A stretch of DNA of 64,000 nt, from assembly GCF_047511655.1 (NCBI RefSeq), contig NC_133395.1, forward strand, positions 68,667,910 to 68,731,909, read 5' to 3'. Position numbers and translations under genes: made by a program. This DNA comes from Castor canadensis. Taxonomy: Eukaryota; Chordata; Mammalia; Rodentia; Castoridae. Each line of letters starts with the position of its first letter. Position 1 is the stretch's first letter. Shown here piece after piece: positions 25,150 to 35,949 of the stretch. Below the pieces are notes generated by a model that ran no database searches, was not told the DNA's origin, and was given only the letters and a program-made list of their open reading frames with translations.

Positions 25150-25340
25150 GAGTGCAGGAAGTAACTCAGAGGGCTTAAGTCCAACACCTGTCAGGCTTGA
25201 GCAAACAACTTAACCTCTGCAAGCCTGCTATTGTATCTATAAAATAATAATTTTTTTGTACATAGATTATGGGATTGTTGTGGAGAGCAGCTAAGTATGC
25301 AGAGTTATTTTGAAAACTGTGAAGGGTTAGAAAGTTGGTA
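25150..25340 (+). mobile_element. MIR SINE, sense
   Basis: gagcaaacaacttaacctct, gtatctataaaataataat and gggattgttgtggagagcag match the MIR core and 3' part. Confidence 0.65.
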
Positions 25341-26609
25341 TGGGTTTTTCCACATTGTTTTTAGATTATACTTCTTCGTGAAGCTTCAGTAGGGAAGTGT
25401 ATATTTTGGACTTTGGGATGGATGGTAAGAAACCCCAGTGTGTGGGGTGATTTCACTATAAATAAGTGCTACATGCATGTAAATAAAAATCCACTAGTTA
25501 AAAACATATTTCTTTCTATATACCTAAACAGAAAGCAAAGGAAATAATTGGAAGTATGTCTACATTCTCAATTTCAAACAAGATTTTTTTAGTTCATGGC
25601 ATGAAAAACATTTTTGAAAATGTTATCTGTGTATAGAAAAATTTTAATAATGTAAAAGATTACTTCAACAAAGATTGTCTCCTGACCTCCTCATTCTACT
25701 ATCCCAAACCACCAGTGCAGTGCCTCAATTTTCCTTTATGGAAGCAACTTCTATATTCAAGCACATACGCAGATACAATTACATATTTATATAAAATTTT
25801 TAGAAGGATTATGTTATGACCCTTTGTCATTTGCTTATTCACATTTACAGTCTAGTTACCACAGTTGGCAAATACTACCTTTTGGTGGCAGAAACTGCAA
25901 AGTCACATGGCAAAGGTCGTAAGTACACAGAAAGGCAAAAAAAAACTGGAGACAAACTGCAATAAATTGATCTTGAATAGGTATAAATTGTATTGATTTG
26001 ATAATTTTAAAGGGAAAAATTCTATTGTGAAAGCAGTAATTAAATTGGATTGAAAACTGTCCTATTCCTAGCCAGATTCGTGAATGGATAGCTACTGTAT
26101 TCTAAAAAAATATCCTAAAGATTTGAAGCTTCTCAACTGTCTACTTTAGGGTTTAATGGCTACTGATCATCTCAAAGTTCTCATAACCACATGAATTCAA
26201 TTCTTTTCATCCAGCTCTCACTGCCTATTTCACTCCTTTCCTATTCCTCTATCTGAAGATGCATGAATTGATTTTTTTTGCCATAAAAGTTAACTTAAGC
26301 TCCAGAAACTCAATAAAACCCCAATGCTGTAAGTATAATAAGCAATAGTAAGTGAATTCTTTTGCATCCTGTATGAAGCAATTAAAGAAAATAGAGTAAA
26401 TAAATTAGATAACTCAAAAGGTTAGCAACTGGACTTTAATGAATAATTTTGGCAAAAGTGTTTTTGTAGATATGAAAGTATAAAACACACATTAAAAAGT
26501 AAAAAAAAAATTCTTTTTCACCATAAGTACTTCTTAAAGCAGTTATGACTAAGTTTAACATGATATATATTTCAGAGCTTAAAAACCAAGAAACTAACAA
26601 AATTTTATA
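25341..26609. other. AT-rich intergenic sequence before the RFXAP 3' end
   Basis: No recognisable exon or repeat. Confidence 0.4.
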
Positions 26610-27701
26610 CAGTTTGAGACACAAACATTTATTATCCTAATACTGGCTATGCGTTCTTGACATCTGTTACTCTTATTGGCAAATGTGCCTTTTTAAAGTT
26701 TTCCGAGGAGAAAAATGCAAGAAAAAAAGTATCCAGATTACCCATATTCTTTTAACAGTACTCAGAAATAACACAATCTTGAAATAGCAAATTTTGAACA
26801 GCACTAACAAAATGCTGAAGTGTTACTCTTATTTTCAGGATCTCTTTTTTGAAAAGGATCTCTTTTTCTATTGTCTTTAGTGAAAAGTGAATATGTAACT
26901 TTTTTTTTTTGTCTTGGCATTGGTGAGTTGAGGTATTTCTACACTGTTTACAAATTCAACTCACAAGACGGTCTGGTCTAAATGAGAGCAACACTACTGT
27001 GGTAACCTGAAACTCAGAAGCCAACTTTAGGAGAATTTTGCTGTACTTAATCTCTCTTAGGTTTTACCAGCCTAGCTCTGATTTCACAGAGGAGCAATGA
27101 TCAATTATCGCTTTCCTTACAGGTATACAATATGCTTACCTCTTTGACAGCTCCAACTTTAACTGCAAGAAGAGGTTATTATGAGAGCCCAATTCCAGGT
27201 ACTCGTTATCAAGACAAGTAGTTATCAGTGTTTCTTAAGAGAAGGAGATAATTTTCAGATGTGTGGGATTATTTCAGAAACTGTAGAACATTTAGTATTC
27301 CTGGCCCGCCCACTAAGACTGAGCAGTTTTCAAGCTATGACAACTCCAATACACGTCTAACTGCCTGATGATGAGAATACAGATCTAGATGATTCAAGAT
27401 CTATGAACTTCATGACTTCCACAGAAAGTAACTCATTATCTTCAGTAACAATGACCAAAGAGAAATATTTAAAAAAAAAAGGTGTAATTAAATGTTATTT
27501 TAGGATTTTTTCAAACTCATAGTGATCCGAAAGGATTAGATGCAAAAAAATACAATACTTCTTTATCCTCAAATGCATATATACATTTACAGAAAGTGTT
27601 TATGTTCAAGTAGCATATTTTACTCATTTATCTTTAGTATAAAAATATGTTCACGTATTACAGTAAGACAAAAAGCACACAGAGGTTCTTGATAAATTCC
27701 C
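26610..27701 (-). other. RFXAP: RFXAP 3' UTR (inferred extent)
   Basis: Lies directly after the RFXAP stop (27702-27704) with no repeat in it. A candidate AATAAA on the - strand is the TTTATT at 26628-26633, about 1.07 kb from the stop. The limit is a guess from that hexamer. Confidence 0.45.
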
Positions 27702-27812
27702 TCACACTGATGCTCCTGGAAATTGCTGCTGTCTTTGCTCCAAAACTTGCTGATTTAGTAGTTGCTGCTGTTTCTGTAAAAATTGCACTACTTCAGGACT
27801 TCGTAGTAATGA
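27702..27812 (-). CDS. RFXAP: RFXAP exon 3 (C-terminal glutamine-rich region)
   Basis: The acceptor AG is the ct at 27813-27814. The exon is phase 0 and reads SLLRSPEVVQFLQKQQQLLN, then QQVLEQRQQQFPGASV, then TGA at 27702-27704, giving 36 residues. This is the conserved, Gln-rich RFXAP C terminus. In the human protein it is needed for assembly with RFX5 and RFXANK into the RFX complex, which binds the X box of MHC class II promoters. It differs from human only in the last residues (GASV against GTSM, from memory). Confidence 0.96.
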   Translation of the reverse strand, partial: SLLRSPEVVQFLQKQQQLLNQQVLEQRQQQFPGASV

Positions 27813-29114
27813 CTTAAAGAGAAAAAAGGAAAAAATATTAATAGCACTATTCTTTGTGATTCGATTGTATTCATGTGATGGAATTACTCTGATGTGCCCT
27901 ACACAAGATATAATATGCTTACAAAACAAAACATGCCTGAATTGAATTCACCTTTGTAGGCGATGCACCACCCTGGAGTCAAATGGCTAACTAATAATAA
28001 AATTGGATGCCATACATCAAAATACTAACACCTGCAAATAATGTCTGATTTTAGGATTTATTTTCTTCTGGTTTGATTTCTGAGAGAAGGCTGACCATTT
28101 TAAAAGCCCCTGATACACACCACCAACTATGTTCTAAAAGTTCTGTAATAACACAGGATGCCATCAACAGAATGGGAGTGCCTATTTCATGCAATCTTCA
28201 ACATCTGTGTGTGTCAGTCAAGTAATTCTGTTTCCTGTGACATCTTTACTAATATTGAATACTTTTCTAGTAATTAAATGGCAGTACTTCTGCTTTTATA
28301 CCATTTATATCTTTTGCAATGTAAGTTTTTTCCTTATCAAATTATATGAATATTTTTATAATAAAAATATCAACCATATTAACCATAGTTTTTTATATTT
28401 GTTATAAATTACTCTTTGCATTTTGATTTTCACATTTTTTGGCTAAAGAAATTTTTATGTAATAGAATAAATAGTATTTTTGTAACTCTATGTTTACTAT
28501 CTGTTAAATTATGAAATCTCATTCCAGAGGGTTTTTTTCTTTTCTTGGTGGTACTAGCAACTGAACTCAGAGCCTTGTGCTTTGTGCTTGCTCAAGTGCT
28601 CTAGCTCGTGAGTCATGCCTCCAGCTCATTCTAGAACACTTGAGATAAAGTTCTAACTCTATAAAATTTTAAGACTCTATCTGGAATTTATTGTAATGCT
28701 GAGTAAGTATCAAATTACTATCAAATTATTCCAGTTTTTAGTGAACAATCTCTCTTTCCCTGACTGACTTCTGTCAAATTTATAATAGAAATCCTTATTA
28801 AATACTGGTTTACTCATACCGCAATGCCATCAAAGCATTATTCCATCAATCTTACAACTCAGTATTAAGGAGATTCTACAGGAAAACCCCATCTTGCTCA
28901 GCTATCCAGAGTTTCATCAGTAGAGAAATACGATTAAAGGTGTTAGTGCTCACACAGTCCTAGGACAGCAGTTATGAGATTGCGTGTGTACAGGTGAAGA
29001 GGCACAATTCAATTCTGATGGCCAGTTAACAAAGTCTAACTCAAAAATCTAAACAGTCCCATTTATAACAAATCATTTTTATTAAGAGATTTATATGTAT
29101 AAGCCATCACATAC
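27813..29114 (-). other. RFXAP: RFXAP intron 2
   Basis: Begins GTATGTG at 29114 and ends AG at 27813-27814 on the - strand. It holds one antisense tRNA-type SINE at 28530-28625. 27850-28510 is AT-rich with nothing recognised. Confidence 0.9.
28530..28628 (-). mobile_element. tRNA-derived SINE, antisense, in RFXAP intron 2
   Basis: ttcttggtggtactagcaac and tgaactcagagccttgtgc followed by gtgagtcatgcctccagctc form an inverted copy. It lies in the same sense as RFXAP transcription. Confidence 0.8.
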
Positions 29115-29222
29115 CAGTCTTTTCTGATTTAACACTTGTTCTAAAAGAGTAGGTCTTGTAGGGCGGTCCCCAAAAGATCCTGTTCTTTGTTTGACAATGG
29201 AGAGTATGTTATCTGTACTTTC
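29115..29222 (-). CDS. RFXAP: RFXAP exon 2
   Basis: 108 bp, exactly 36 codons, phase 0 at both ends. It reads ESTDNILSIVKQRTGSFGDR, then PTRPTLLEQVLNQKRL. The acceptor is tatcccag (29223-29224) and the donor is CTG|GTATGTG (29114-29113). It is nearly identical to human RFXAP, with Thr for Ala in DRPTRP as I recall it. The exon links the basic domain to the C-terminal RFX-assembly region. Confidence 0.96.
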
Positions 29223-29436
29223 CTGGGATAAACGATAAAAACACAAATGAGATTAACAGTTAACACTATGATAAAGCAGTGAACTGATATTCGCTTATCT
29301 CCCTTTTGCCCAGTTCCTGTGAAACTTTGGGAAAGCCATGGGCCTGGTGCTAGCAGTGAGTTTTAGACTTCACTTAGATTTCCAACTTAGGTTCTTCAGT
29401 TTATTGAAGGGTCACAAATATAGTGTAGCAAAGTAG

Positions 29437-29437
<1 letters not shown>

Positions 29438-29468
<31 letters not shown>
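29438..29468. repeat. (GT)n microsatellite
   Basis: An uninterrupted GT run of about 31 bp in RFXAP intron 1. Confidence 0.95.
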
Positions 29469-29471
<3 letters not shown>

Positions 29472-29999
29472 GAGTTATTTGTGAGCTATTTTTAATTTTA
29501 CAAAATACATCAAGTGGAAGTGAACAGTCTCTTCATATAGAACTATCTAGGCCAAAACACAGTGTCTGCCTACCATTGAATGAAATACATGAATTCTGAG
29601 GTAATCTATATACTGCTAGTGAGACACAGAATAAATTTTTGTTCAACTCATAACCAAAGGGAAAAGGGAGTAAAATATCAATTAGGGCAAATGATAAAGT
29701 TCTCAGAATTTAGAAGTCTTAAGGGGAAAAATGCTAAAACTAGCTGTAAAAGGCTAGAAAGCACTGGTATGAAGTCACTAGTATAGACAAAACAAGTAGG
29801 TTTTAAAATAATATTATCCTGAGACATCAAAACACAAACAAAATAAGCATTTATTACCAAATGTGTTTTCCCACTTACCTGACAGAATCTTAAACATTTA
29901 ACACTTTTCCTGGCATAACATAATACTGTTCTAGTTAACTGAAACACTGCGCCTCTCATAAACCCAGAGTACGAAACGACCACATCCAAAACAAAAATT

Positions 30000-30110
30000 T
30001 CAGGGGTGGGGGGTGCTAGGGATTGAATCCAGGGTCTTGTATATGCTAAGTGTGCACACTACCACACTTACATTATTGTATTATACACTAGACCTCCCCC
30101 TAATTCTTAC
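30000..30110 (-). mobile_element. tRNA-derived SINE, antisense
   Basis: ggtgctagggattgaatcc and agggtcttgtatatgctaag followed by actagacctccccct give an inverted copy interrupted by an AT-rich insertion. Confidence 0.7.
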
Positions 30111-30984
30111 TAAACAAATAAAAAAACTATAAACTGTCTTACCACGAAGCCATGCCTTATATGAATTTAGTTCCAGTGCTCTTTATTTTGCATATTATCT
30201 AAGCTGATTTTTCTCTTGGACTTTTCTATATTGGCCCTTGGGTTGTTTATTAAAATATCCTTTTACCACTTTTATTATGAGAAGTTTAGCAAACTGCTGT
30301 CATAAAAATGCCTCATCTCTAAATGTTTTAGGCCTCAAGATGTAAAAACAGCAAAAAGAGGATTCTAATACCCACAGAAAACAAGAATAACTTCTTCCTC
30401 CCTCTCTCCCCAGAGTTAACTTTATTTATGGGATTTTTTTCCTTTATGTGCATAACAAACGGAATGCTAGAGCTGAGTTGATTGTGGAGCACCCTCCATC
30501 ACCAGAGCTCCAGACAAAGCACTGTATAGCTTCAGAAAGCTGATACCACAAAACCACAGCAGTGTGTAGTGGAAATAACCTTCAGTCATGTGGCCCAAAC
30601 TTCTAAAAACGTTTGAATTCCTTTTTTAAAAAAATTTCAACACTTTTTGTCCTAAGAAGCTTACCAACTTTTAAAGCACTCTGTATTTGTTCAATAGCTG
30701 TTGCACTTAGGTGGTTTTTACTGAGGTAAAACCACTTAATTCTACAATCACTGTGATTTTCACGTAAGAGTCCTAGTTACTTCAAAACTAAGCAAAATAA
30801 ACTTACTGTTTCTTCCAAATGGTAGTCTTTTAGATATTTAATTATAATGATCCCTATCTATACAAAGTGAATTCGTTTTATTTATCAGTTCTTTGATACA
30901 TGGACTCGTTATATACACTTAACTCCTTATTTAATCTTTGTATAAGAAATATCGAGCTGACATAACTCAATTTTTCATTAGCAT

Positions 30985-31400
30985 GCATTAAATGTACAAA
31001 TAAATTGACTCCATTGTGACATTTTCATACATGCATGTAACATTCTGTGATTATGTTCATTACCTTCTCTTACCCACCCTGTTCCCTTCCTCTTCTCTAA
31101 TAGTCATCCTTCTACTTTGATGTCTTTTTTTCCCCTTGATCCTACCTGAGAGAAAACAGGCAATACTTGTCTTTTTTATGTGTGGCTTATTCACATAACA
31201 TGATGTTCTCTACTCTAGTTCCATTCATTTACCTACTAATGACATGGTATTGTTCTTCTTTTGTCTAAATAATACTCTATTATGTATATATACATGCCAC
31301 ATTTTCTTTATTCATTCATCCACTGATGGGCATCTAGGCTGATTCCATAACTCGGCTATTGTGAATACTGCTTGCTGTGTTTGCAGCTATTTCATTTGTG
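30985..31400 (-). mobile_element. LINE-1 3' end, antisense, old
   Basis: gttccattcatttacctact, attcatccactgatgggc and ggctattgtgaatactgc are inverted ORF2 C-terminal sequence. The left part is 3' UTR, similar to 52775-53100. It is heavily diverged. Confidence 0.75.
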
Positions 31401-31524
31401 AATAATTTTTAATCTTGCAGCTCACACTATAGCAGAAGACCTCCATACCACCACCGCCTATCAGTTCTATGAATTACCTCCAAATTACTAAACCTTCAAC
31501 CTTAATAATCCATGCCATCAGAGT

Positions 31525-31625
31525 AGCATCCCTTAGTAGTCTTCAGCTACTCGGGAGGCAGAAATTAGAATTGTGATTCAAAGCCAGTTCCGGGCAAACC
31601 CAAATTCCATAGCCTGGCATTCAAT
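31525..31625 (+). mobile_element. 7SL-like left-half SINE fragment
   Basis: ttcagctactcgggaggcag, tgattcaaagccagttcc and gggcaaacc match the left half of the dimeric SINE. The right half is missing. Confidence 0.6.
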
Positions 31626-31804
31626 AGCATATAAAAACTGGCTTTAATCTATCTTTTCAAATTTATCTTTCACGAATTTTCCACACAAATATTACACTTC
31701 AGCTAGGATGGTATACCTGTTCTCTTCCTAAAGTGTTCAATCTTCTACTTCCCTTTCTTTACTAAAACACGCTTCTCTTTCCTTTATCCACTGCAATTCT
31801 AGGG

Positions 31805-31995
31805 AAGCAGTGCAGTGTGGGAATAAAAGTGAAGCTCCAGATCACACTGTTTGTGTTTAAGTACTTGCTGGCTCTATGACCTAGGCCAAGTTACTTGCTC
31901 ATTCTGTACCTCAGTTTCCACCTATTTAAAACACATTGCTGAACAGCTGTGAGACTCCATTTATAGCACAGTACCAGTGGTTGGCAGATAAGAAA
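31805..31995 (+). mobile_element. MIR SINE, sense
   Basis: tgctggctctatgacctagg, ccaagttacttgctcattct and gtacctcagtttccacct match the MIR core and 3' region. Confidence 0.8.
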
Positions 31996-32162
31996 CTTAG
32001 CTCTGCTTCTTAGCTTATACTGAATTATATTTTCTCTGCAAAGTTCTTCCAGAATATCTCAGTCTACCATGATTTATTTCACCTTAAATTACTACAGTAG
32101 TACTATATGGCAGCTTTCATTGATGACATTTCACACTCAGTTCAACAAAGATTAAAACTTAC

Positions 32163-32390
32163 AGATCCTGCTGGGTGCCCATGGCTTAGCACAGGAGGCA
32201 GAAATCAGGAGAATTGTGGTTCAAAGCCAGTCCCGGCCAAATAGCTCACAAGACCCTATCTTGAAAAAAACCCACCACAAAAAAGGACTGGTGGAGTGGC
32301 TCAAGTGTAAGACTGCCTGCCTAGCACATGTGAGGCCTTGAGTTCAAACCCCAGTGCTGCCCCCCCCACCCCCGGTCAAAAAAAGGACTT
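32163..32390 (+). mobile_element. Dimeric SINE, sense
   Basis: The left half has gtggttcaaagccagtcccg and aatagctcacaagaccctat. The right half has ggactggtggagtggctcaa and gccttgagttcaaacccc. It ends in a C-rich then A-rich tail. Confidence 0.88.
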
Positions 32391-33249
32391 ACAGTTAGTT
32401 CTTCATAACCTCCTCAAAACTGGGAACGTATCCCACAGTAAAAAAAACCAAATGGTATGGTAAACTATTATTTGTTGCTTATTGCAATCAATTTGCTTCC
32501 CTAAAAAATGCAAATTATTCTAAACTATGGAAATTATTAGGGTTCTATTTGGGATATGGAGAAGAATACACTAACTTGGCATCTAATTGTCCTTTATATG
32601 TTTCCCTCAAACTCTAGATGTAAATTCTAGTAGTTCAAAATACAAAGTAGTCATGGATAAAATATTTCTTTCAGGAAAATAAGTATCCCCTTCTCTCTCT
32701 GTAAAGAATGTCAAAGTGAATGAGTACCTATGAAACATGTAAGGGACAAAGCTGATTACTTTCACTTTTATTCTGTATTAAGTAAGATATTTATTTCCAT
32801 TTATCCTTGAAATTCAAGACTGGGCAAACTACTATCATTTTATAAGGATATGGATTGAGAGGGGTTTTAAAGTTCCACAGGGATCCTAAACCCTATGAAT
32901 TTGTATGTACAGTTAAAATTAAATGTCTATATGCACTTTTCTGGGAAAAGTCTTCATTAGGTTTCATCAGGTTGTCAGTGGAATCCTCTAAACAGAAAGG
33001 TGCTGAGCATAATTCCAAGAGACAATCCTGAAATGCTGAAATCCCAAGAGATCAAAATCCTTAAAGTCTAAAATTTTTAAGTCTAAAACTCCCAAATCAA
33101 AATCCCCAAAACTAAAATCCTGAACACTGACATCCCAAAATACCATAATTTAAAAGAGCAATGCCACACAGGAAATGGATGTGAATCTATTCTGGAGAGA
33201 GGTATGCCCTGAAAGAAGGAAAAAGCAGCCATTCAGTGTAATGCAAGAC

Positions 33250-33335
33250 TTCAAAATAAATGATCGTGTAGAGTACCTGCCTAGTAAGCATGAGGCCATG
33301 TGTTCAAACCTCAGTACCATCAAAAAAAAAAGTTA
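33250..33335 (+). mobile_element. tRNA-derived SINE, sense, truncated
   Basis: gagtacctgcctagtaagca and ccatgtgttcaaacctcag are followed by an A tail. Confidence 0.75.
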
Positions 33336-33799
33336 CAAAATATGATTGTGAAAGTCAACCAACTCTGATGAATTATCTCTGTGCCACTGCCCACAATCTA
33401 TAACTGTAATGCACTTTTGTGTGCCAGATATTATTTTTTTGTTTTCCACTGTTTTTAAATATTCAGCATTACATTTTATAATTTACTCTGCTATATAGTT
33501 CACCTCTGCATCATTTTCAATACTGGAGGCATAAACTGTGGAAAGACTTTTAGAGAATTCTAATTGTTTCATAAGGGTTTTTTTTTTTTGCAAATTTGAT
33601 TCCATGAAAGTGCATTACCATAAAATTGCATTTGTATAAGTGTTGTGTGTGTGTGTACATAAAAATATTGAAACTTCTTTAATAAATGAAGAGATGTCCT
33701 TTTGGTAATATGCATTTGTGAAAGATAAAATTTATTGAGATCCTGGCCCTTTGGGTGACTGTGTATGTGATGTTGACACATCTCAGGTTTTCTTTTCTT

Positions 33800-33960
33800 T
33801 TACAGTGCTGGGGATTGAACCCAGGGCTTCCTGTGCTATGCAAACACTCTACTACTGGTACAGCTACATCCCCAGACTTTTTTTTTTTTTTTTTTTTCCA
33901 TTCTGGGGATTGAACCAAGGGCCTTGTGCATACTAGGCAAGCATTCTACCATGCAGCTTG
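33800..33960 (-). mobile_element. Two antisense tRNA-derived SINEs in tandem
   Basis: 33804-33877 (gtgctggggattgaaccc to agctacatccccagac) is followed directly by a T-run at 33878-33898. A second copy, 33899-33960, follows (ttctggggattgaaccaagg to ctaggcaagcattctac). They stand head to tail in the same orientation, so one was inserted into the tail of the other. Confidence 0.88.
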
Positions 33961-34285
33961 GTCTTTGATTGAACTCACCTAAAGACTTAGGTTGTGGTCA
34001 CTATTTCAGATGATCATAGTTATAAAGCTGGGTGCATTCAACAGTCAACCACAGTTACATGTGTTTATATATTTTGCTTTTTGGCCTACTTTATCAAAGC
34101 ATAACTCACAACTCTTAACAGTTATACTTGTGCAGCTGCTGTTAGAATACTTGTATATTGCAAAATATGTATGTTATTATTTATTGTCTATTGTATAAAA
34201 TGACCTGTGAAGTGTTCTGTTGTGTTTTTACATGTTTATCAAAACTCCTCTTAAAAATATAAATGCCTTACAAAACACTTTCAAT

Positions 34286-34680
34286 TTTTTTTTTCTTGGA
34301 CAGTACTGGGGGTTGAACTCAGGCCCTTGCACTTGCTTGCTAGGCAGGCACTCTACTACTTGAACCACTGCCAGCCGTTTTTGCTCTGCTTATTTTGGAG
34401 ATATGGCCTTGATTTATGCCCAGGCTGGCCTATTTGTGCTTCCCCACACAGCCGTAATGACAAGCACACAGCACTATGCCAAGCCATTGGTTGAGATACG
34501 GTCTCCTGAAATTTTTGCCCATATCCTTCCTATCTCAGCCTTCCAAGTAGTTAGGATTACAGGCTGGAGCCACTGTACCCAGCTAAAATATTTTTTTTTT
34601 TTGGCAGTACTGATTTTGACTCAGTGCTTTGCTAAGCAGGTGCACTACCACTTGAGCCCCATAAAAAATGGTTAAAAACT
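34286..34680 (-). mobile_element. Antisense SINE cluster: dimeric SINE plus tRNA-type SINE
   Basis: 34288-34585 is an inverted dimeric SINE: the tRNA-like half (tactgggggttgaactcagg) comes first, then the 7SL-like half (ttccaagtagttaggattac). 34592-34668 is a second inverted tRNA-type copy (cactaccacttgagcccc). Confidence 0.82.
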
Positions 34681-35099
34681 ATTTTTATTCCAGAATTATT
34701 ACTTTTGGGATTTTGATATTTCAGGCTTTCAACATTTCAGGTTATGGTCCAAAGCCAAACAGATTAAAACTGAATTAGATAAAAGGGAAAGGGAGGAAAC
34801 TCAGTACCCTAACCAATGTAAATTAAGACTGTATGTTGGTGACTGCAGATTTCAGAGACATTTAGGATACTACATTTCTAAATAAGCATAATGTCTAAAA
34901 TTTGAGTAATGGTGCAACTTTCAAGCTCAGCCTAAAACTATGACACTTAAGGACATTTAGAATACACCTTAGGACAGCTTTCACTTTTAAACACTATTTT
35001 CTGGACCATTAACAAAATTCAATTTTCCTCTGCACTGAGAGAGTATGCCTTTTATTAAAATGAGGAAAACACATAGGAAGAAATACCCACTTATCTGTA

Positions 35100-35360
35100 T
35101 CAATCTTGAAGTATACTACTACTGATGACAGTAATAATGGCTAAGGTTTATTGACTTTTACTATATGATCACCTGTACACACTTAATATGGAATTTCTCA
35201 CACACAGCAACACAAGAACTGGGCATTATTTTAATGCCAAAAGATGAGGAAGCTTAAATTTATGAGAAGTTAAAAACATGTTTAAGGCCACACACCTAGC
35301 AAACACTGGAACTGGGATCTGCAGCCAAAATTCCAACTTCAGAGCACTGGCTTAAACATT
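35100..35360 (-). mobile_element. MIR SINE, antisense
   Basis: aatggctaaggtttattgac, gatgaggaagcttaaatt and aaggccacacacctagcaaa run in inverted MIR order. Confidence 0.75.
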
Positions 35361-35949
35361 CAACACAGTTCAACTGAAGCACTCTAAAAGTCATCCTGAG
35401 ACTTACACACATGGTCAATAATCTTTTTCTCTAAGGGTACCAAGAAAGGGAGTAGTGAGGGTAGGGTACCAAACGGGTCCAGTGAAAATAAGGTACTAAC
35501 TAAGAACAGGACTGCGAGCTCATAAGTACTGAGAACAGTGTTGTAAGAATAGGTATGGTACTTAAGCTCAGTGGTACTACGAACAGGGACATTGAGAACA
35601 GGTGCTGAGCACAGTGTACTGCAGCGGGAAGAGACTACCTTCTCCATAGCAGCAATTCCATCTAGGCTGGAAGTCTCTTTGCCTGCTCCATTAATGATGA
35701 GACAACTGAGCCATCATTTATTACCTGTCCTTCCAGCCCATATATATCCCAGATCTCCAAGAAACTCATTCACTTGCCTGTCACTCAGGTACAGCAGAAT
35801 TAAGGCTTTATGCATGTTCCTATAAACTTTTCTGAGGGTGGACAAGCACGTCCTCCTAACTCTGCCACTAGCCCACCCGGACAACCTGGCCCCTTTGAAA
35901 ATAGGTGAGCAGGCCCCGACATGAGGTTTGCAAAGGTGTTTCGCCAACC

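Larger units (their letters stand above)
33027..34741. mobile_element. Old TIR-bounded DNA transposon with nested SINEs
   Basis: 33027-33066 and the reverse complement of 34702-34741 align over about 40 bp: both read CCTGAAATG(C/T)TGAAA, then a gap, then ATCAAAATCC and AAAG. Between them lie a sense SINE (33250-33335), two antisense tRNA-type SINEs (33800-33960) and an antisense SINE cluster (34286-34680). Without those the core is about 0.9 kb. The first arm continues with repeated AAAATCC/AAATTT words to 33130. No transposase ORF is visible. The family is unknown to me. Confidence 0.6.
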
